58,723 nt of DNA, from NCBI GenBank assembly GCA_964494505.1, contig CAZBRO010000030.1:1-58723 (forward strand), in the 5' to 3' direction. The notes under the pieces were generated by a model. That model was given only the letters and a program-made list of their open reading frames with translations, did not search any database and was not told where the DNA came from. The translations under genes were made by a program, and so were the position numbers. The stretch comes from CAIYRG01 sp964494505 (GTDB lineage Bacteria; Pseudomonadota; Alphaproteobacteria; Micropepsales; Micropepsaceae). Numbering within the stretch: the first letter of the stretch is position 1; the number at the start of each line of letters is the position of its first letter. Shown here piece by piece: positions 1-7,517 of the stretch.

Positions 1-186
1 GTGCCGGATGATCTCGACTACGCTGCCGTGACGGGACTCTCGACCGAATGCCGGCTCAAGCTTTCCGCCGTCCGGCCCCGGACGCTCGGTCAGGCGGCAC
101 GGATCGACGGCATGACGCCTGCCGCCCTGACACTCGTGCTGGCCCATATCAAGGCCGCCGCTTCCCGCCGCCATGCCGCCGGATAG
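1..186 (+). CDS. mnmG: MnmG (GidA) C-terminal end, partial
   Basis: This is the last 61 residues of the tRNA uridine 5-carboxymethylaminomethyl modification enzyme MnmG, whose N-terminal FAD domain lies off the left edge. The visible part carries the family's terminal helical domain, with the typical segments GLSTECRLKL, RPRTLGQAARIDGMTPAAL and LVLAHIKA. With MnmE, MnmG modifies the wobble uridine of several tRNAs in the cytoplasm. It overlaps the start of rsmG by 14 nt, suggesting translational coupling, and mnmG-rsmG-parA-parB is a conserved bacterial order. The GTG at position 1 is only the window edge, not the true start. Confidence 0.9.
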   Translation: MPDDLDYAAVTGLSTECRLKLSAVRPRTLGQAARIDGMTPAALTLVLAHIKAAASRRHAAG

Positions 187-838
187 CAACGCCGCGTTCG
201 GACCGGAGGCTTTTGCCGCCGCGTCCGGTGTTTCACGTGAAACATTGGCCCGCCTCAAGCTCTACGCCTCAATCCTGGAAGACTGGAACAGCCGCCATAA
301 CCTGGTCTCGGCCGCTTCGCTTACCGAGGTGTGGCGGCGGCATTTCTGGGATTCGGCGCAATTGGTCCGGCTCATTCCGCCAGAAACCCGCTCCATGGTC
401 GATCTTGGGAGCGGTGCGGGATTTCCCGGTCTTGTGCTGGCCGAACTGCTTCGCGACCGGCCTATGCGGATCGTCCTCTATGAATCGACCGCCAAGAAAT
501 GCCGCTTTCTGGAAGAGGTCGCTAACCGGCTCGACCTGACGGTCGAAATCCGCCAATCCCGGATCGAAGACGCCGAACCCGAACCGTTCGACGCCATCGT
601 CGCCCGCGCCTGCGCGCCGCTTCCGCTTCTCCTCGCTTATGCACAGAGGTTTTGGCACAAGAACTCGATTGGCCTGTTCCTGAAAGGACAAAATGTAGAG
701 GCTGAATTGACGGAAAGCCATAAATCTTGGAGGATGAACCTGAAACGGCATCAAAGCCTGTCCGATCCCTCTGGTATCATTGTCGAGATTCGGGAGCTCA
801 AGCGTGCCACGAGAGAACGAGATGAACCCCGCCGCTGA
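173..838 (+). CDS. rsmG: 16S rRNA (guanine-527 N7)-methyltransferase RsmG
   Basis: RsmG uses S-adenosylmethionine to methylate G527 of 16S rRNA. The 221-residue product has the usual length and a Rossmann methyltransferase core: MVDLGSGAGFPGLVLA is the SAM-binding glycine motif near residues 75-90, and VARACAPLPLLLAYA is a later conserved segment. The ATG at 173 lies inside the end of mnmG. A consensus parS site is embedded in the coding sequence, where it encodes the peptide VSRETL near residues 20-25. The 3' end overlaps the earliest possible parA start, so the four genes are probably co-transcribed. Assignment is secure. Confidence 0.95.
   Translation: MPPDSNAAFGPEAFAAASGVSRETLARLKLYASILEDWNSRHNLVSAASLTEVWRRHFWDSAQLVRLIPPETRSMVDLGSGAGFPGLVLAELLRDRPMRIVLYESTAKKCRFLEEVANRLDLTVEIRQSRIEDAEPEPFDAIVARACAPLPLLLAYAQRFWHKNSIGLFLKGQNVEAELTESHKSWRMNLKRHQSLSDPSGIIVEIRELKRATRERDEPRR
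229..244. promoter_or_regulatory. parS: parS centromere site inside rsmG
   Basis: TGTTTCACGTGAAACA is a perfect 16-bp palindrome identical to the consensus parS bound by chromosomal ParB (Spo0J) proteins. It lies in the 5' part of rsmG, about 1.4 kb from parB. In bacteria with ParABS, parS sites cluster near the origin, so this window is probably origin-proximal. It is the only perfect copy I found here. The consensus is established knowledge; binding in this organism is inferred. Confidence 0.95.
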
Positions 839-1646
839 GCGGCAGCGCCCCCGCGTTCTGGTCGTCGCCAATCAGAAGGGGGGCGTGGGAAAGACCACGA
901 CAGCCATCAATCTCGGGACGGCGCTTGCCGCTGTCGGCCAGAAGACGCTGGTCATCGATCTCGATCCGCAGGGAAATGCCTCAACCGGCCTCGGCATCCC
1001 CAAGGCCGAGCGCAAGCTCAGCTCCTATGACGTGCTGATGGGCGGTGTGCCGCTTAAGGATGCTATCGTCCGGACGCGAATTCCGGGGTTGGAGATCGTG
1101 CCGGCGACGGTCGACCTATCGGGCGCGGAATTCGAACTCGTCACACAGGAGGGCCGGAATTTCCGGCTCCGCGCGGCGCTCGCGGCGTTCGCCGAATCGG
1201 GTACGGACTTTGCCTATGTGCTGATCGATTGTCCTCCGGCGCTCGGGCTTCTAACCGTCAACGCCATGGCAGCAGCGGATGCGGTCGTTGTGCCGCTGCA
1301 ATGCGAATTTTTCGCGCTTGAGGGCCTCAGCCAACTGCTCAAGACCATCGAACGCGTGCGGGCCAATCTGAATCCGGATTTGGAAATCCAGGGTGTTGTC
1401 CTAACAATGTTCGATAAACGGAACAACCTATCGGAAGAGGTTGCGTCCGATGTCCGGGCGCACCTGGGAGACAAGGTTTATCAGACGGTTATCCCTCGCA
1501 ATGTGCGGATTTCCGAAGCCCCGAGCCATGGTCTTCCGGCGCTGGTTTACGATCTTCGCTGCCCCGGCAGCCAAGCCTATATCAAGCTTGCCGGCGAGAT
1601 GATTCAGCGCGAGCGGACCCGGGTGCCGGGCCCGCTGGCGGCATAA
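822..1646 (+). CDS. parA: Chromosome-partitioning ATPase ParA (Soj)
   Basis: ParA is the nucleoid-binding ATPase that moves ParB-parS complexes. The product has the deviant Walker A motif KGGVGKTTTAINLG near residues 17-30, a Walker B-like segment ending in DCPPALGLLT, and the family ending with RNVRISEAPSHG. I chose ATG 822 because the peptide from MNPAAERQRPRV runs directly into the conserved core and has GAGAGAACGAG upstream; a TTG start at 780 would add 14 unsupported residues inside rsmG. Length is 274 residues, normal for chromosomal ParA. parB follows after 3 nt. Confidence 0.95.
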   Translation: MNPAAERQRPRVLVVANQKGGVGKTTTAINLGTALAAVGQKTLVIDLDPQGNASTGLGIPKAERKLSSYDVLMGGVPLKDAIVRTRIPGLEIVPATVDLSGAEFELVTQEGRNFRLRAALAAFAESGTDFAYVLIDCPPALGLLTVNAMAAADAVVVPLQCEFFALEGLSQLLKTIERVRANLNPDLEIQGVVLTMFDKRNNLSEEVASDVRAHLGDKVYQTVIPRNVRISEAPSHGLPALVYDLRCPGSQAYIKLAGEMIQRERTRVPGPLAA

Positions 1647-1649
1647 CCC

Positions 1650-2537
1650 ATGGCCGAAGAACCGCGCACGCGCAATCTCGGGAGCCGGGGTCTTGGCCGC
1701 GGGCTTTCCGCCCTTCTCGGCGATGGCGACGGAGACGCAGGCGAGAAATCGGAGAGCCCCGCCCGTTCCCGAACGCTGCCGATTGCGTTTCTGAAGCCCA
1801 ATCCGTTTCAACCGCGCCGGACCTTCGACCCCGAAGAATTGAAAGGCCTCGCGGCTTCGATTGCCGACAAGGGCATCCTGCAGCCGATCCTGGTCCGCCC
1901 GACGGGCACGCCGGACCGTTACGAGATCATCGCGGGCGAACGCCGCTGGCGCGCCGCCCAGGCCGCCAAGCTGCACGAAGTCCCCGTGATCGTGCGGACG
2001 CTGACCGATGCCCAATCGCTCGAAATCGCGATCATCGAAAATGTGCAGCGGGCCGATCTCAACGCCATCGAAGAGGCCGCGGCCTATCAGGAGCTGATGA
2101 CCCGGTTCCACTACACGCAGGAACAGGCAGCCGACGTGGTGGGCAAGAGCCGAAGCCACATCGCCAACCTGCTGCGTCTGCTGACCCTTCCCGACAGCGT
2201 CAAGGCCCTGATTGCCGAGGGGAAGCTCACAGCAGGCCATGCCCGCACATTGGTCGGGACGCCCGATCCCGAAGCCCGCGCCAAGGAAATCCTCGCGCAA
2301 GGGCTGAACGTGCGCGCGGCCGAGAAAAAAGCAAAACAGCCACGCGCCGGCCGCAAGCACGCACCCAAGGATGCCGACACACGGGCACTGGAACATAGTC
2401 TTTCCAATGCCTTGGGGATGAATGTTGAGATTGCGGATCAGGGAAAGAGCGGGGGAGCGGTCAAAATCCGCTACCGGACGCTCGAACAACTGGACGAGAT
2501 CGTGCGCCGTCTGAACTTCTACGGCGAAGTCGATTGA
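1650..2537 (+). CDS. parB: Chromosome-partitioning protein ParB (Spo0J)
   Basis: ParB binds parS, spreads on flanking DNA as a CTP-dependent clamp, and is moved by ParA. The 295-residue product begins with the usual GLGRGLSALLGD leader, then NPFQPRRTFDPEEL and the GERRWRA CTP-binding motif (near residues 90-105). The ENVQRADLNAIEEA segment, a central helix-turn-helix (QAADVVGKSRSHIANLLRL) and a C-terminal dimerisation tail follow. It is expected to act on the parS at 229-244. The gene converges with hisA, leaving a gap of about 33 nt. Confidence 0.95.
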   Translation: MAEEPRTRNLGSRGLGRGLSALLGDGDGDAGEKSESPARSRTLPIAFLKPNPFQPRRTFDPEELKGLAASIADKGILQPILVRPTGTPDRYEIIAGERRWRAAQAAKLHEVPVIVRTLTDAQSLEIAIIENVQRADLNAIEEAAAYQELMTRFHYTQEQAADVVGKSRSHIANLLRLLTLPDSVKALIAEGKLTAGHARTLVGTPDPEARAKEILAQGLNVRAAEKKAKQPRAGRKHAPKDADTRALEHSLSNALGMNVEIADQGKSGGAVKIRYRTLEQLDEIVRRLNFYGEVD

Positions 2538-2570
2538 TTCATTGAGGATTCATCCTACCGATACGCCGGC

Positions 2571-3293
2571 CTATCTCCCGGCCGCGGCCAGCGCTTCCTC
2601 CGGATCGATGCGCCCATCGTAAAGCGCCCGCCCGATCACCACGCCTGCAATTGGCGCGCCGGACCCGGCCAAGGCGGCAATATCGGCCACCCCGCTCACC
2701 CCGCCGCTCGCGATGACCGGAATGGAGATGGCGCGGGCAAGTTCGGCCGTTGCCTGGACATTCACCCCTCCCATCATGCCGTCCCGCGCAATATCGGTGA
2801 AAATGATCGCGGCCACGCCCGCATCCTCGAAGCGCCTAGCAAGATCGAGCACGGAGAGCGAGGATGCAGTGGCCCAGCCTTCCACCGCCACGAACCCATC
2901 GCGCGCATCGATGCCGACCGCAATCCGCCCCGGATGCGCCCGCGCGGCATCCTTCACGAGCGCCGGATTGCGAAGCGCCGCCGTGCCGAGGATGACCCGC
3001 GTAACGCCCACCTCGAACCAGGCCTCGATCCCAGCGGAATCGCGAATGCCGCCGCCCAGCTGCATCGGAATCGTGATGGCGGCACGGATAGCGCGAATGG
3101 CCGGCACATTCACCGAATGGCCGGCAAAGGCGCCGTTCAAATCGACGACATGCAGCCATTCGAAACCCGCATCCTGAAACTTTCGCGCCTGAGCCGCCGC
3201 GTCTTCGTTGAACACGGTTGCTTGCGCCATATCGCCTTGGCGGAGCCGGACGCAGCGTCCGTCTTTCAGATCGATTGCCGGGAAAAGGATCAT
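2571..3293 (-). CDS. hisA: HisA, phosphoribosylformimino-AICAR-P isomerase
   Basis: HisA catalyses the Amadori isomerisation in histidine synthesis, converting ProFAR to PRFAR. The 240-residue TIM barrel starts at MILFPAIDLKDGRCVRLRQG, which includes the N-terminal catalytic Asp, and carries QLGGGIRD and FTDIARDGMMGGVN. The ATG at 3293 matches the usual family start; the longer frame to 3344 would run into a dispersed repeat. It lies downstream of hisH on the same strand, with a repeat-filled gap of 96 nt. hisF and hisB are not in the window. Confidence 0.95.
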   Translation of the reverse strand: MILFPAIDLKDGRCVRLRQGDMAQATVFNEDAAAQARKFQDAGFEWLHVVDLNGAFAGHSVNVPAIRAIRAAITIPMQLGGGIRDSAGIEAWFEVGVTRVILGTAALRNPALVKDAARAHPGRIAVGIDARDGFVAVEGWATASSLSVLDLARRFEDAGVAAIIFTDIARDGMMGGVNVQATAELARAISIPVIASGGVSGVADIAALAGSGAPIAGVVIGRALYDGRIDPEEALAAAGR

Positions 3294-3302
3294 CGTGTCA
3301 GG

Positions 3303-3374
3303 CCTCACCCTTCGACCGGCTCGGGGTGAAGAAATTCCCTTCAATCCTCATGCTGAGCCTGTCGAAGCATGAGG
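3303..3374. repeat. Pair of dispersed palindromes (TTCGACAGGCTCA family)
   Basis: Two units sit between hisH and hisA. The first (3303-3329) reads CCTCACCC-TTCGACCGGCTC-GGGGTGA. The second (3346-3374) has arms CCTCATGC and GCATGAGG around TGAGCCTGTCGAA. The same unit recurs at 7449-7507 and 21996-22082. Each copy can form a short stem-loop. This type of extragenic palindrome is common in alphaproteobacterial genomes. Confidence 0.85.
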
Positions 3375-3389
3375 TTCCCACGTAAGCAA

Positions 3390-4037
3390 TCACGGCCGCC
3401 ATTTCAGGAAGCGTTCGAGGAAGGCAAGCCCGACGGCCTGACTCTTCTCGGGGTGGAATTGCGTGCCCGCGATATTGTCCCGCCCGACAATCGCCGGGAT
3501 CGAACCCGCATAATCGGTGGTGGCGAGAATATGCGCCGCGTCCTTTGGGCGGATGCAATAAGAGTGGACGAAATAAACGTCGGTCGCATCCTCCATGCCC
3601 TCGAACAACGCATGGGGCTGCAGCAGTGAAAGCGCGTTCCAGCCCATATGAGGAACCTTCAGCTCTCGCTCGGCCGGTTCGAGCTTCACCACATCGCCGG
3701 GAAGCCAGCCCAAGCCCTTATGATCGCCGTGCTCACGGCCGACCTCCGCGAGAAGCTGCATGCCGACGCAGATGCCGAGAAAGGGCTTGCCCCGATGCAA
3801 GACGGAGTCTTCCAGTGCATCCACCATGCCGGGAATCGACGAGACCCCTCTCATGCAGTCGGCGAAGGCGCCAACGCCCGGCAGCACAATGCGCTCGGCT
3901 TCGGCGACGCGGGTTGCGTCCGACGTGACGACGATCTCCTGCCCGGTGCCGGCATCGAAAGCCGCGCGCGCCAGCGCCTTTTCGGCGGAACGCAAATTCC
4001 CCGAGCCGTAATCGATAAGGGCGACTGTGGCGGCCAT
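3390..4037 (-). CDS. hisH: HisH, imidazole glycerol-P synthase glutaminase subunit
   Basis: HisH is the class I glutamine amidotransferase that feeds ammonia to HisF in histidine synthesis. The 215-residue product starts MAATVALIDYGSGNLRS. It carries the PGVGAFADCM oxyanion region, the nucleophile motif GICVGMQLL and the C-terminal QFHPEKS with catalytic His and Glu, so the triad is intact. The start at 4037 was preferred over 4058 because IDYGSGN normally lies within the first dozen residues. It precedes hisA; the partner hisF must lie elsewhere. Confidence 0.95.
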   Translation of the reverse strand: MAATVALIDYGSGNLRSAEKALARAAFDAGTGQEIVVTSDATRVAEAERIVLPGVGAFADCMRGVSSIPGMVDALEDSVLHRGKPFLGICVGMQLLAEVGREHGDHKGLGWLPGDVVKLEPAERELKVPHMGWNALSLLQPHALFEGMEDATDVYFVHSYCIRPKDAAHILATTDYAGSIPAIVGRDNIAGTQFHPEKSQAVGLAFLERFLKWRP

Positions 4038-4095
4038 AATCCGGACGTATAACGCCACGGGGGAGCGCCGTCACCTGTGGTGTGTGTCGTTATGC

Positions 4096-4123
4096 TTGAC
4101 GTAACACGTAATGGCCATATACT
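4096..4123 (+). promoter_or_regulatory. Probable sigma-70 promoter of higBA
   Basis: TTGACG (4096-4101) and TATACT (4118-4123) are separated by 16 bp. A transcript would begin around 4129-4131, at the A of the likely higB start codon, so the message may be leaderless. Boxes are read directly; activity and start site are inferred. Confidence 0.6.
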
Positions 4124-4128
4124 GGCCC

Positions 4129-4413
4129 ATGATCCTGAGTTACGGAGACGCTCGGACCGCGCGTTTCGCCGCTGGCGAACGGGTCAAGCAATTCGAGCCG
4201 TTTCGCCGTCAGGCCGAGAAGGTCTTAGACCGCCTCGACATGGCAGCGAGCTTGGCCGATGTCTCAAATTTCCCCGGCCACAAATTAGAAAAACTGAAGG
4301 GTGACCGGAAAGGAATGTGGAGCATCAGAATCAACAACCAATGGCGCATTTGCTTTAATTGGCAGGGGTCCGCTGCTGGTCCAAGTGACGTCGAAATCGT
4401 GGATTATCATTGA
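4129..4413 (+). CDS. higB: HigB-like RelE-superfamily toxin
   Basis: The 94-residue product matches the HigB branch of RelE/ParE mRNA-interferase toxins: MILSYGDARTARF at the N terminus, then FPGHKLEKLKGDRKG and the WSIRINNQWRICF strand pair before a C-terminal VEIVDYH. Such toxins cleave translated mRNA at the ribosome. ATG 4129 restores the usual HigB beginning (MI-x-S); the ATG at 4111 would add six residues and overlap the promoter. The antitoxin higA follows after 8 nt, giving the toxin-first order typical of higBA. Confidence 0.88.
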   Translation: MILSYGDARTARFAAGERVKQFEPFRRQAEKVLDRLDMAASLADVSNFPGHKLEKLKGDRKGMWSIRINNQWRICFNWQGSAAGPSDVEIVDYH

Positions 4414-4421
4414 GGTGAATC

Positions 4422-4709
4422 ATGTCGCGCACTCCCATCCATCCCGGCGAACACCTTGCCGACGCACTGAAAGAGCTCAGCATGTCTGCGGCAGAGTTGG
4501 CTCGCGAACTCCAAGTCCCCACCAACCGAATCACCGGTATTTTGAATGGCCAGCGTGCGGTGTCAGCCGATACCGCGCTTCGTCTCGGTCACTGGTTTGG
4601 CACCAGCGCCGAGTTTTGGTTGAATTTGCAAAAGCTCTATGAGCTGCGTTTGGCCGAGAATGAAAAGGGCGCGGAAATCAGGAAACTGCCGAAGCGCAAA
4701 GCGGCTTGA
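4422..4709 (+). CDS. higA: HigA-like XRE-family antitoxin
   Basis: The 95-residue protein is a HigA antitoxin. It begins MSRTPIHPGEHLADALKELS, then an XRE helix-turn-helix (ELARELQVPTNRITGILNG) and the family motif RLGHWFGTSAEFWLNLQ. It should bind and neutralise HigB and repress the promoter at 4096. A weak GAGG lies upstream of ATG 4422 and the gap to higB is 8 nt. The pair sits between hisH and lepA and reads away from both, as expected for a self-contained inserted module. Confidence 0.92.
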   Translation: MSRTPIHPGEHLADALKELSMSAAELARELQVPTNRITGILNGQRAVSADTALRLGHWFGTSAEFWLNLQKLYELRLAENEKGAEIRKLPKRKAA

Positions 4710-4724
4710 TTGAGACGCTACAGT

Positions 4725-6527
4725 CTAATCCGCGTCCATCTTGAGCGCGGCGATAAAGGCTTCCTGCGGAATCTCCACGCTGCCGAATTGGCGCATCTTC
4801 TTTTTGCCTTCCTTCTGCTTGTCCAGAAGCTTGCGCTTGCGCGTGATGTCTCCGCCGTAACACTTTGCCGTCACGTCCTTGCGCAGCGCCTTGATGGTCT
4901 CGCGCGCAATAATCTTGCCGCCGATGGCCGCCTGCACCGGAATGACGAAGAGATGCCGCGGAATCAGATCTTTCAGCTTCTCGCACATCGCGCGCCCGCG
5001 CATCTCGGCGCGCGTCCGGTGAACGATCATCGAAAGCGCATCCACCGGCTCGCCGTTCACCAGGATCGACATCTTGACCAGCTCGCCTTCCTGATAGCCC
5101 TCGATGTGGTAATCGAAGCTGGCATAGCCGCGGCTCACCGATTTCAGCCGGTCGTAGAAATCGAACACCACCTCGTTCAGCGGCAATTGATAGACCACCA
5201 TGGCGCGCGAGCCGGCATAGGTCAGCTCGACCTGGCGTCCGCGCCGGTCCTCGCAGAGTTTCAGCACCGAGCCCAGATGCTCGTCCGGCACCAATATGGT
5301 GGCCTTGATCCAGGGTTCCTCGATGAAGTCGATGCGGACGGGATCGGGCATGTCGGCGGGGTTGTGCAGTTCCTTCATCGAACCGTCGGTCAGATGGATG
5401 CGATAAATGACCGAAGGCGCGGTCGCGATCAGGTCGATGCCGAACTCGCGGTCGAGCCGCTCCCGGATGATTTCGAGATGAAGCAAGCCTAGGAAGCCGC
5501 AGCGGAAGCCGAAACCCAGGGCCGCGGACGTCTCCATCTCATAGGTGAAGCTCGCATCGTTCAGATGCAGCTTGGAGAGCGCGTCGCGCAATTGCTCGAA
5601 TTCGGCGGCGTCCACCGGGAATAGGCCGCAGAACACCACCTGCTGCACCGGCTTGAACCCCGGCAAAGGCTGTTCGGCCCCATGGCGCTCGTCGGTGATG
5701 GTGTCGCCCACTTGCGTGTCGGCGACCTGCTTGATGGCGGCGGTCATGAAGCCCACTTCGCCGGGTCCCAGCCGCTCCACCGTCTCCTGCTTGGGCTTGA
5801 AGACGCCGACGCGCTCGACCTGATAGAACGCGTCCGCCGCCATCATGCGGATCTTCTGACCCTTCTTCAGCTCGCCGTCGACCACGCGCACGAGCACCAC
5901 CACGCCGAGATAGGGGTCGTACCAGGAGTCGATCAGAAGGGCCTTCAGCGGGGCATCGGCCTCGCCCTTGGGCGGCGGCAGGCGGTGGACGACAGCTTCC
6001 AGCACGGCATTGATGTTGAGCCCGGTCTTGGCCGAAATCGGGATGGCTTCGGAGGCGTCGATCCCGATCACATCCTCGATCTGCTGGCGCACCCGGTCCG
6101 GTTCGGCGGAGGGAAGGTCGACCTTGTTGAGGATGGGGACAATCTCGAGCCCGGCGTCGATCGCCTGATAAACGTTGGCGAGGGTCTGGGCTTCCACCCC
6201 CTGGCTTGCGTCCACCACCAGCAGCGCGCCTTCGCAGGCGGCCAGACAGCGCGACACCTCATAAGCGAAATCCACATGGCCCGGCGTGTCCATCAGGTTC
6301 AGCACATAGGCCTCGCCGTTCAAGGCGGTGTAGTTCAGCCGGACCGTCTGCGCCTTGATGGTGATGCCACGCTCCCGCTCGATATCCATCGAATCGAGAA
6401 CCTGCTCCTTCATCTCGCGCTGCGTCAGCCCGCCAGTGGTCTGGATCAGCCGGTCGGCGAGGGTGGATTTGCCATGGTCGATATGCGCGACGATGGAGAA
6501 ATTGCGGATGTGGGCGAGGTCGGTCAT
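4725..6527 (-). CDS. lepA: Elongation factor 4 (LepA)
   Basis: LepA is a translational GTPase related to EF-G that acts on stalled or misplaced ribosomes. The 600-residue length is standard. Its G domain has AHIDHGKSTLADRL (G1), RERGITIKAQ (G2), DTPGHVDF (G3) and NKVDLPSAEP (G4). A LepA-specific C-terminal domain ends in RKRKLLDKQKEGKKKM, and the finish with QFGSVEIPQEAFIAALK is diagnostic. The gene is monocistronic on the minus strand, converging with higBA. Confidence 0.97.
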   Translation of the reverse strand: MTDLAHIRNFSIVAHIDHGKSTLADRLIQTTGGLTQREMKEQVLDSMDIERERGITIKAQTVRLNYTALNGEAYVLNLMDTPGHVDFAYEVSRCLAACEGALLVVDASQGVEAQTLANVYQAIDAGLEIVPILNKVDLPSAEPDRVRQQIEDVIGIDASEAIPISAKTGLNINAVLEAVVHRLPPPKGEADAPLKALLIDSWYDPYLGVVVLVRVVDGELKKGQKIRMMAADAFYQVERVGVFKPKQETVERLGPGEVGFMTAAIKQVADTQVGDTITDERHGAEQPLPGFKPVQQVVFCGLFPVDAAEFEQLRDALSKLHLNDASFTYEMETSAALGFGFRCGFLGLLHLEIIRERLDREFGIDLIATAPSVIYRIHLTDGSMKELHNPADMPDPVRIDFIEEPWIKATILVPDEHLGSVLKLCEDRRGRQVELTYAGSRAMVVYQLPLNEVVFDFYDRLKSVSRGYASFDYHIEGYQEGELVKMSILVNGEPVDALSMIVHRTRAEMRGRAMCEKLKDLIPRHLFVIPVQAAIGGKIIARETIKALRKDVTAKCYGGDITRKRKLLDKQKEGKKKMRQFGSVEIPQEAFIAALKMDAD

Positions 6528-6579
6528 GTGGGGGGAGAGATAGCGGCGCGAACCCTTCCGGTCCAGTGCACCGGTCGCC

Positions 6580-7437
6580 TCACGCCTCGCTGGAGGCGAG
6601 TTGGAGGCGTTTGGGTTCGGGTTTCATCCGCCATAGCCCGATGGCGGTCACGATTGCGCCCACGCCCCAGACATACCAGCCGGGCCGGATGCCGGCCCGG
6701 AAATTGAAGTCGAGCGCCAGCACACGATAGACCGGCGCATGGAAGGCGATCCAGAAAGCCACCGCCTCGGCCAGGAACACGAACGCTCCCACACCGAACC
6801 AACTCGCAGCGATGGCCCACAGCGGGAACTCGGTCTGGCGCGGATAGGCCCAGTGCAGCACACGGTAGAGCATCAGCCAGAGGAAGATGCCGGCCATGAC
6901 GGTCGGCTCGTACACCTCCAGCTTGGACTGCATGAAATAGTGGATCCCGCCCAGGATGGTGATCGGATAGACGAGCCAATGCAGCCTGCGCCAGCGCATG
7001 CCGCCCATTCCGCGGGTGGAATAATCGTTCGACGTCATCGCGAGCGCGAAAAGACCGATCCAGGCGGTGAAGCCGATGGTGAGGTAGTAGCGCAGCACCA
7101 CCTCGGAAACGACCTTGCCCCAATCGAACGTCTCGTCGGCGATGTAGAGAATGAAATGGAGCAGGATGTAGAGGAACGAGGCGACCCCGATCATGCGCCG
7201 GACATCGACCAGCAGCGCATAGCGCGCGATTCGCCGCATCGGGGTGACGAACAGCGACAGCAGCAGAAAGCGAAACGCCCACAAGCCGACCTCGTGGATG
7301 GCTTCAGTGCGGGGGCGGGGACCGAGATCGTGAGTCAGCGTGAAGTAGATCAAAGCCAGCAGAGGCGCGACAAGCAACGCCAGGGTCGCCGCCCTCAGGA
7401 CGGAGAAGCGGCCTTTCCTGTCATGCCACAGCGCCAT
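6580..7437 (-). CDS. msrQ: MsrQ-like haem membrane subunit (YedZ family)
   Basis: This is a ferric-reductase-like transmembrane protein of the MsrQ/YedZ family, the b-haem electron donor of the periplasmic methionine sulfoxide reductase MsrP. It has about six core membrane helices, with histidines in LYILLHFILYIAD and RRLHWLVYPITILGGIHYFM as likely haem ligands. At 285 residues it exceeds E. coli MsrQ by about 75; the C-terminal extension adds two more membrane segments. The partner msrP is not in the window. I chose ATG 7437 because GAGGAA lies 9 nt upstream; an ATG at 7446 is too close to it. That Shine-Dalgarno comes from the palindrome at 7449-7507. Confidence 0.8.
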   Translation of the reverse strand: MALWHDRKGRFSVLRAATLALLVAPLLALIYFTLTHDLGPRPRTEAIHEVGLWAFRFLLLSLFVTPMRRIARYALLVDVRRMIGVASFLYILLHFILYIADETFDWGKVVSEVVLRYYLTIGFTAWIGLFALAMTSNDYSTRGMGGMRWRRLHWLVYPITILGGIHYFMQSKLEVYEPTVMAGIFLWLMLYRVLHWAYPRQTEFPLWAIAASWFGVGAFVFLAEAVAFWIAFHAPVYRVLALDFNFRAGIRPGWYVWGVGAIVTAIGLWRMKPEPKRLQLASSEA

Positions 7438-7448
7438 GCCGGACATTT

Positions 7449-7507
7449 CCTCATCCTGAGCCTGTCGAAGGATAAGGCCCTCATGGTTCGACAGGCTCAC
7501 CATGAGG
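7449..7507. repeat. Pair of dispersed palindromes next to msrQ start
   Basis: Two head-to-head units of the same family as at 3303 and 21996. The first (7449-7477) contains CCTGAGCCTGTCGAAGG. The second (7479-7507) has arms CCTCATGGT and ACCATGAGG around TCGACAGGCTC. They fill the gap between pheT and msrQ, and the first unit provides the purine-rich stretch just upstream of the msrQ start. Confidence 0.85.
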
Positions 7508-7517
7508 AAATATGGAA

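Noticed and set aside
1428..2489. Long minus-strand frame opposite parA/parB
   Set aside because: It is antisense to two certain genes and has the Gly/Arg/His-rich composition of a shadow frame in high-GC DNA.
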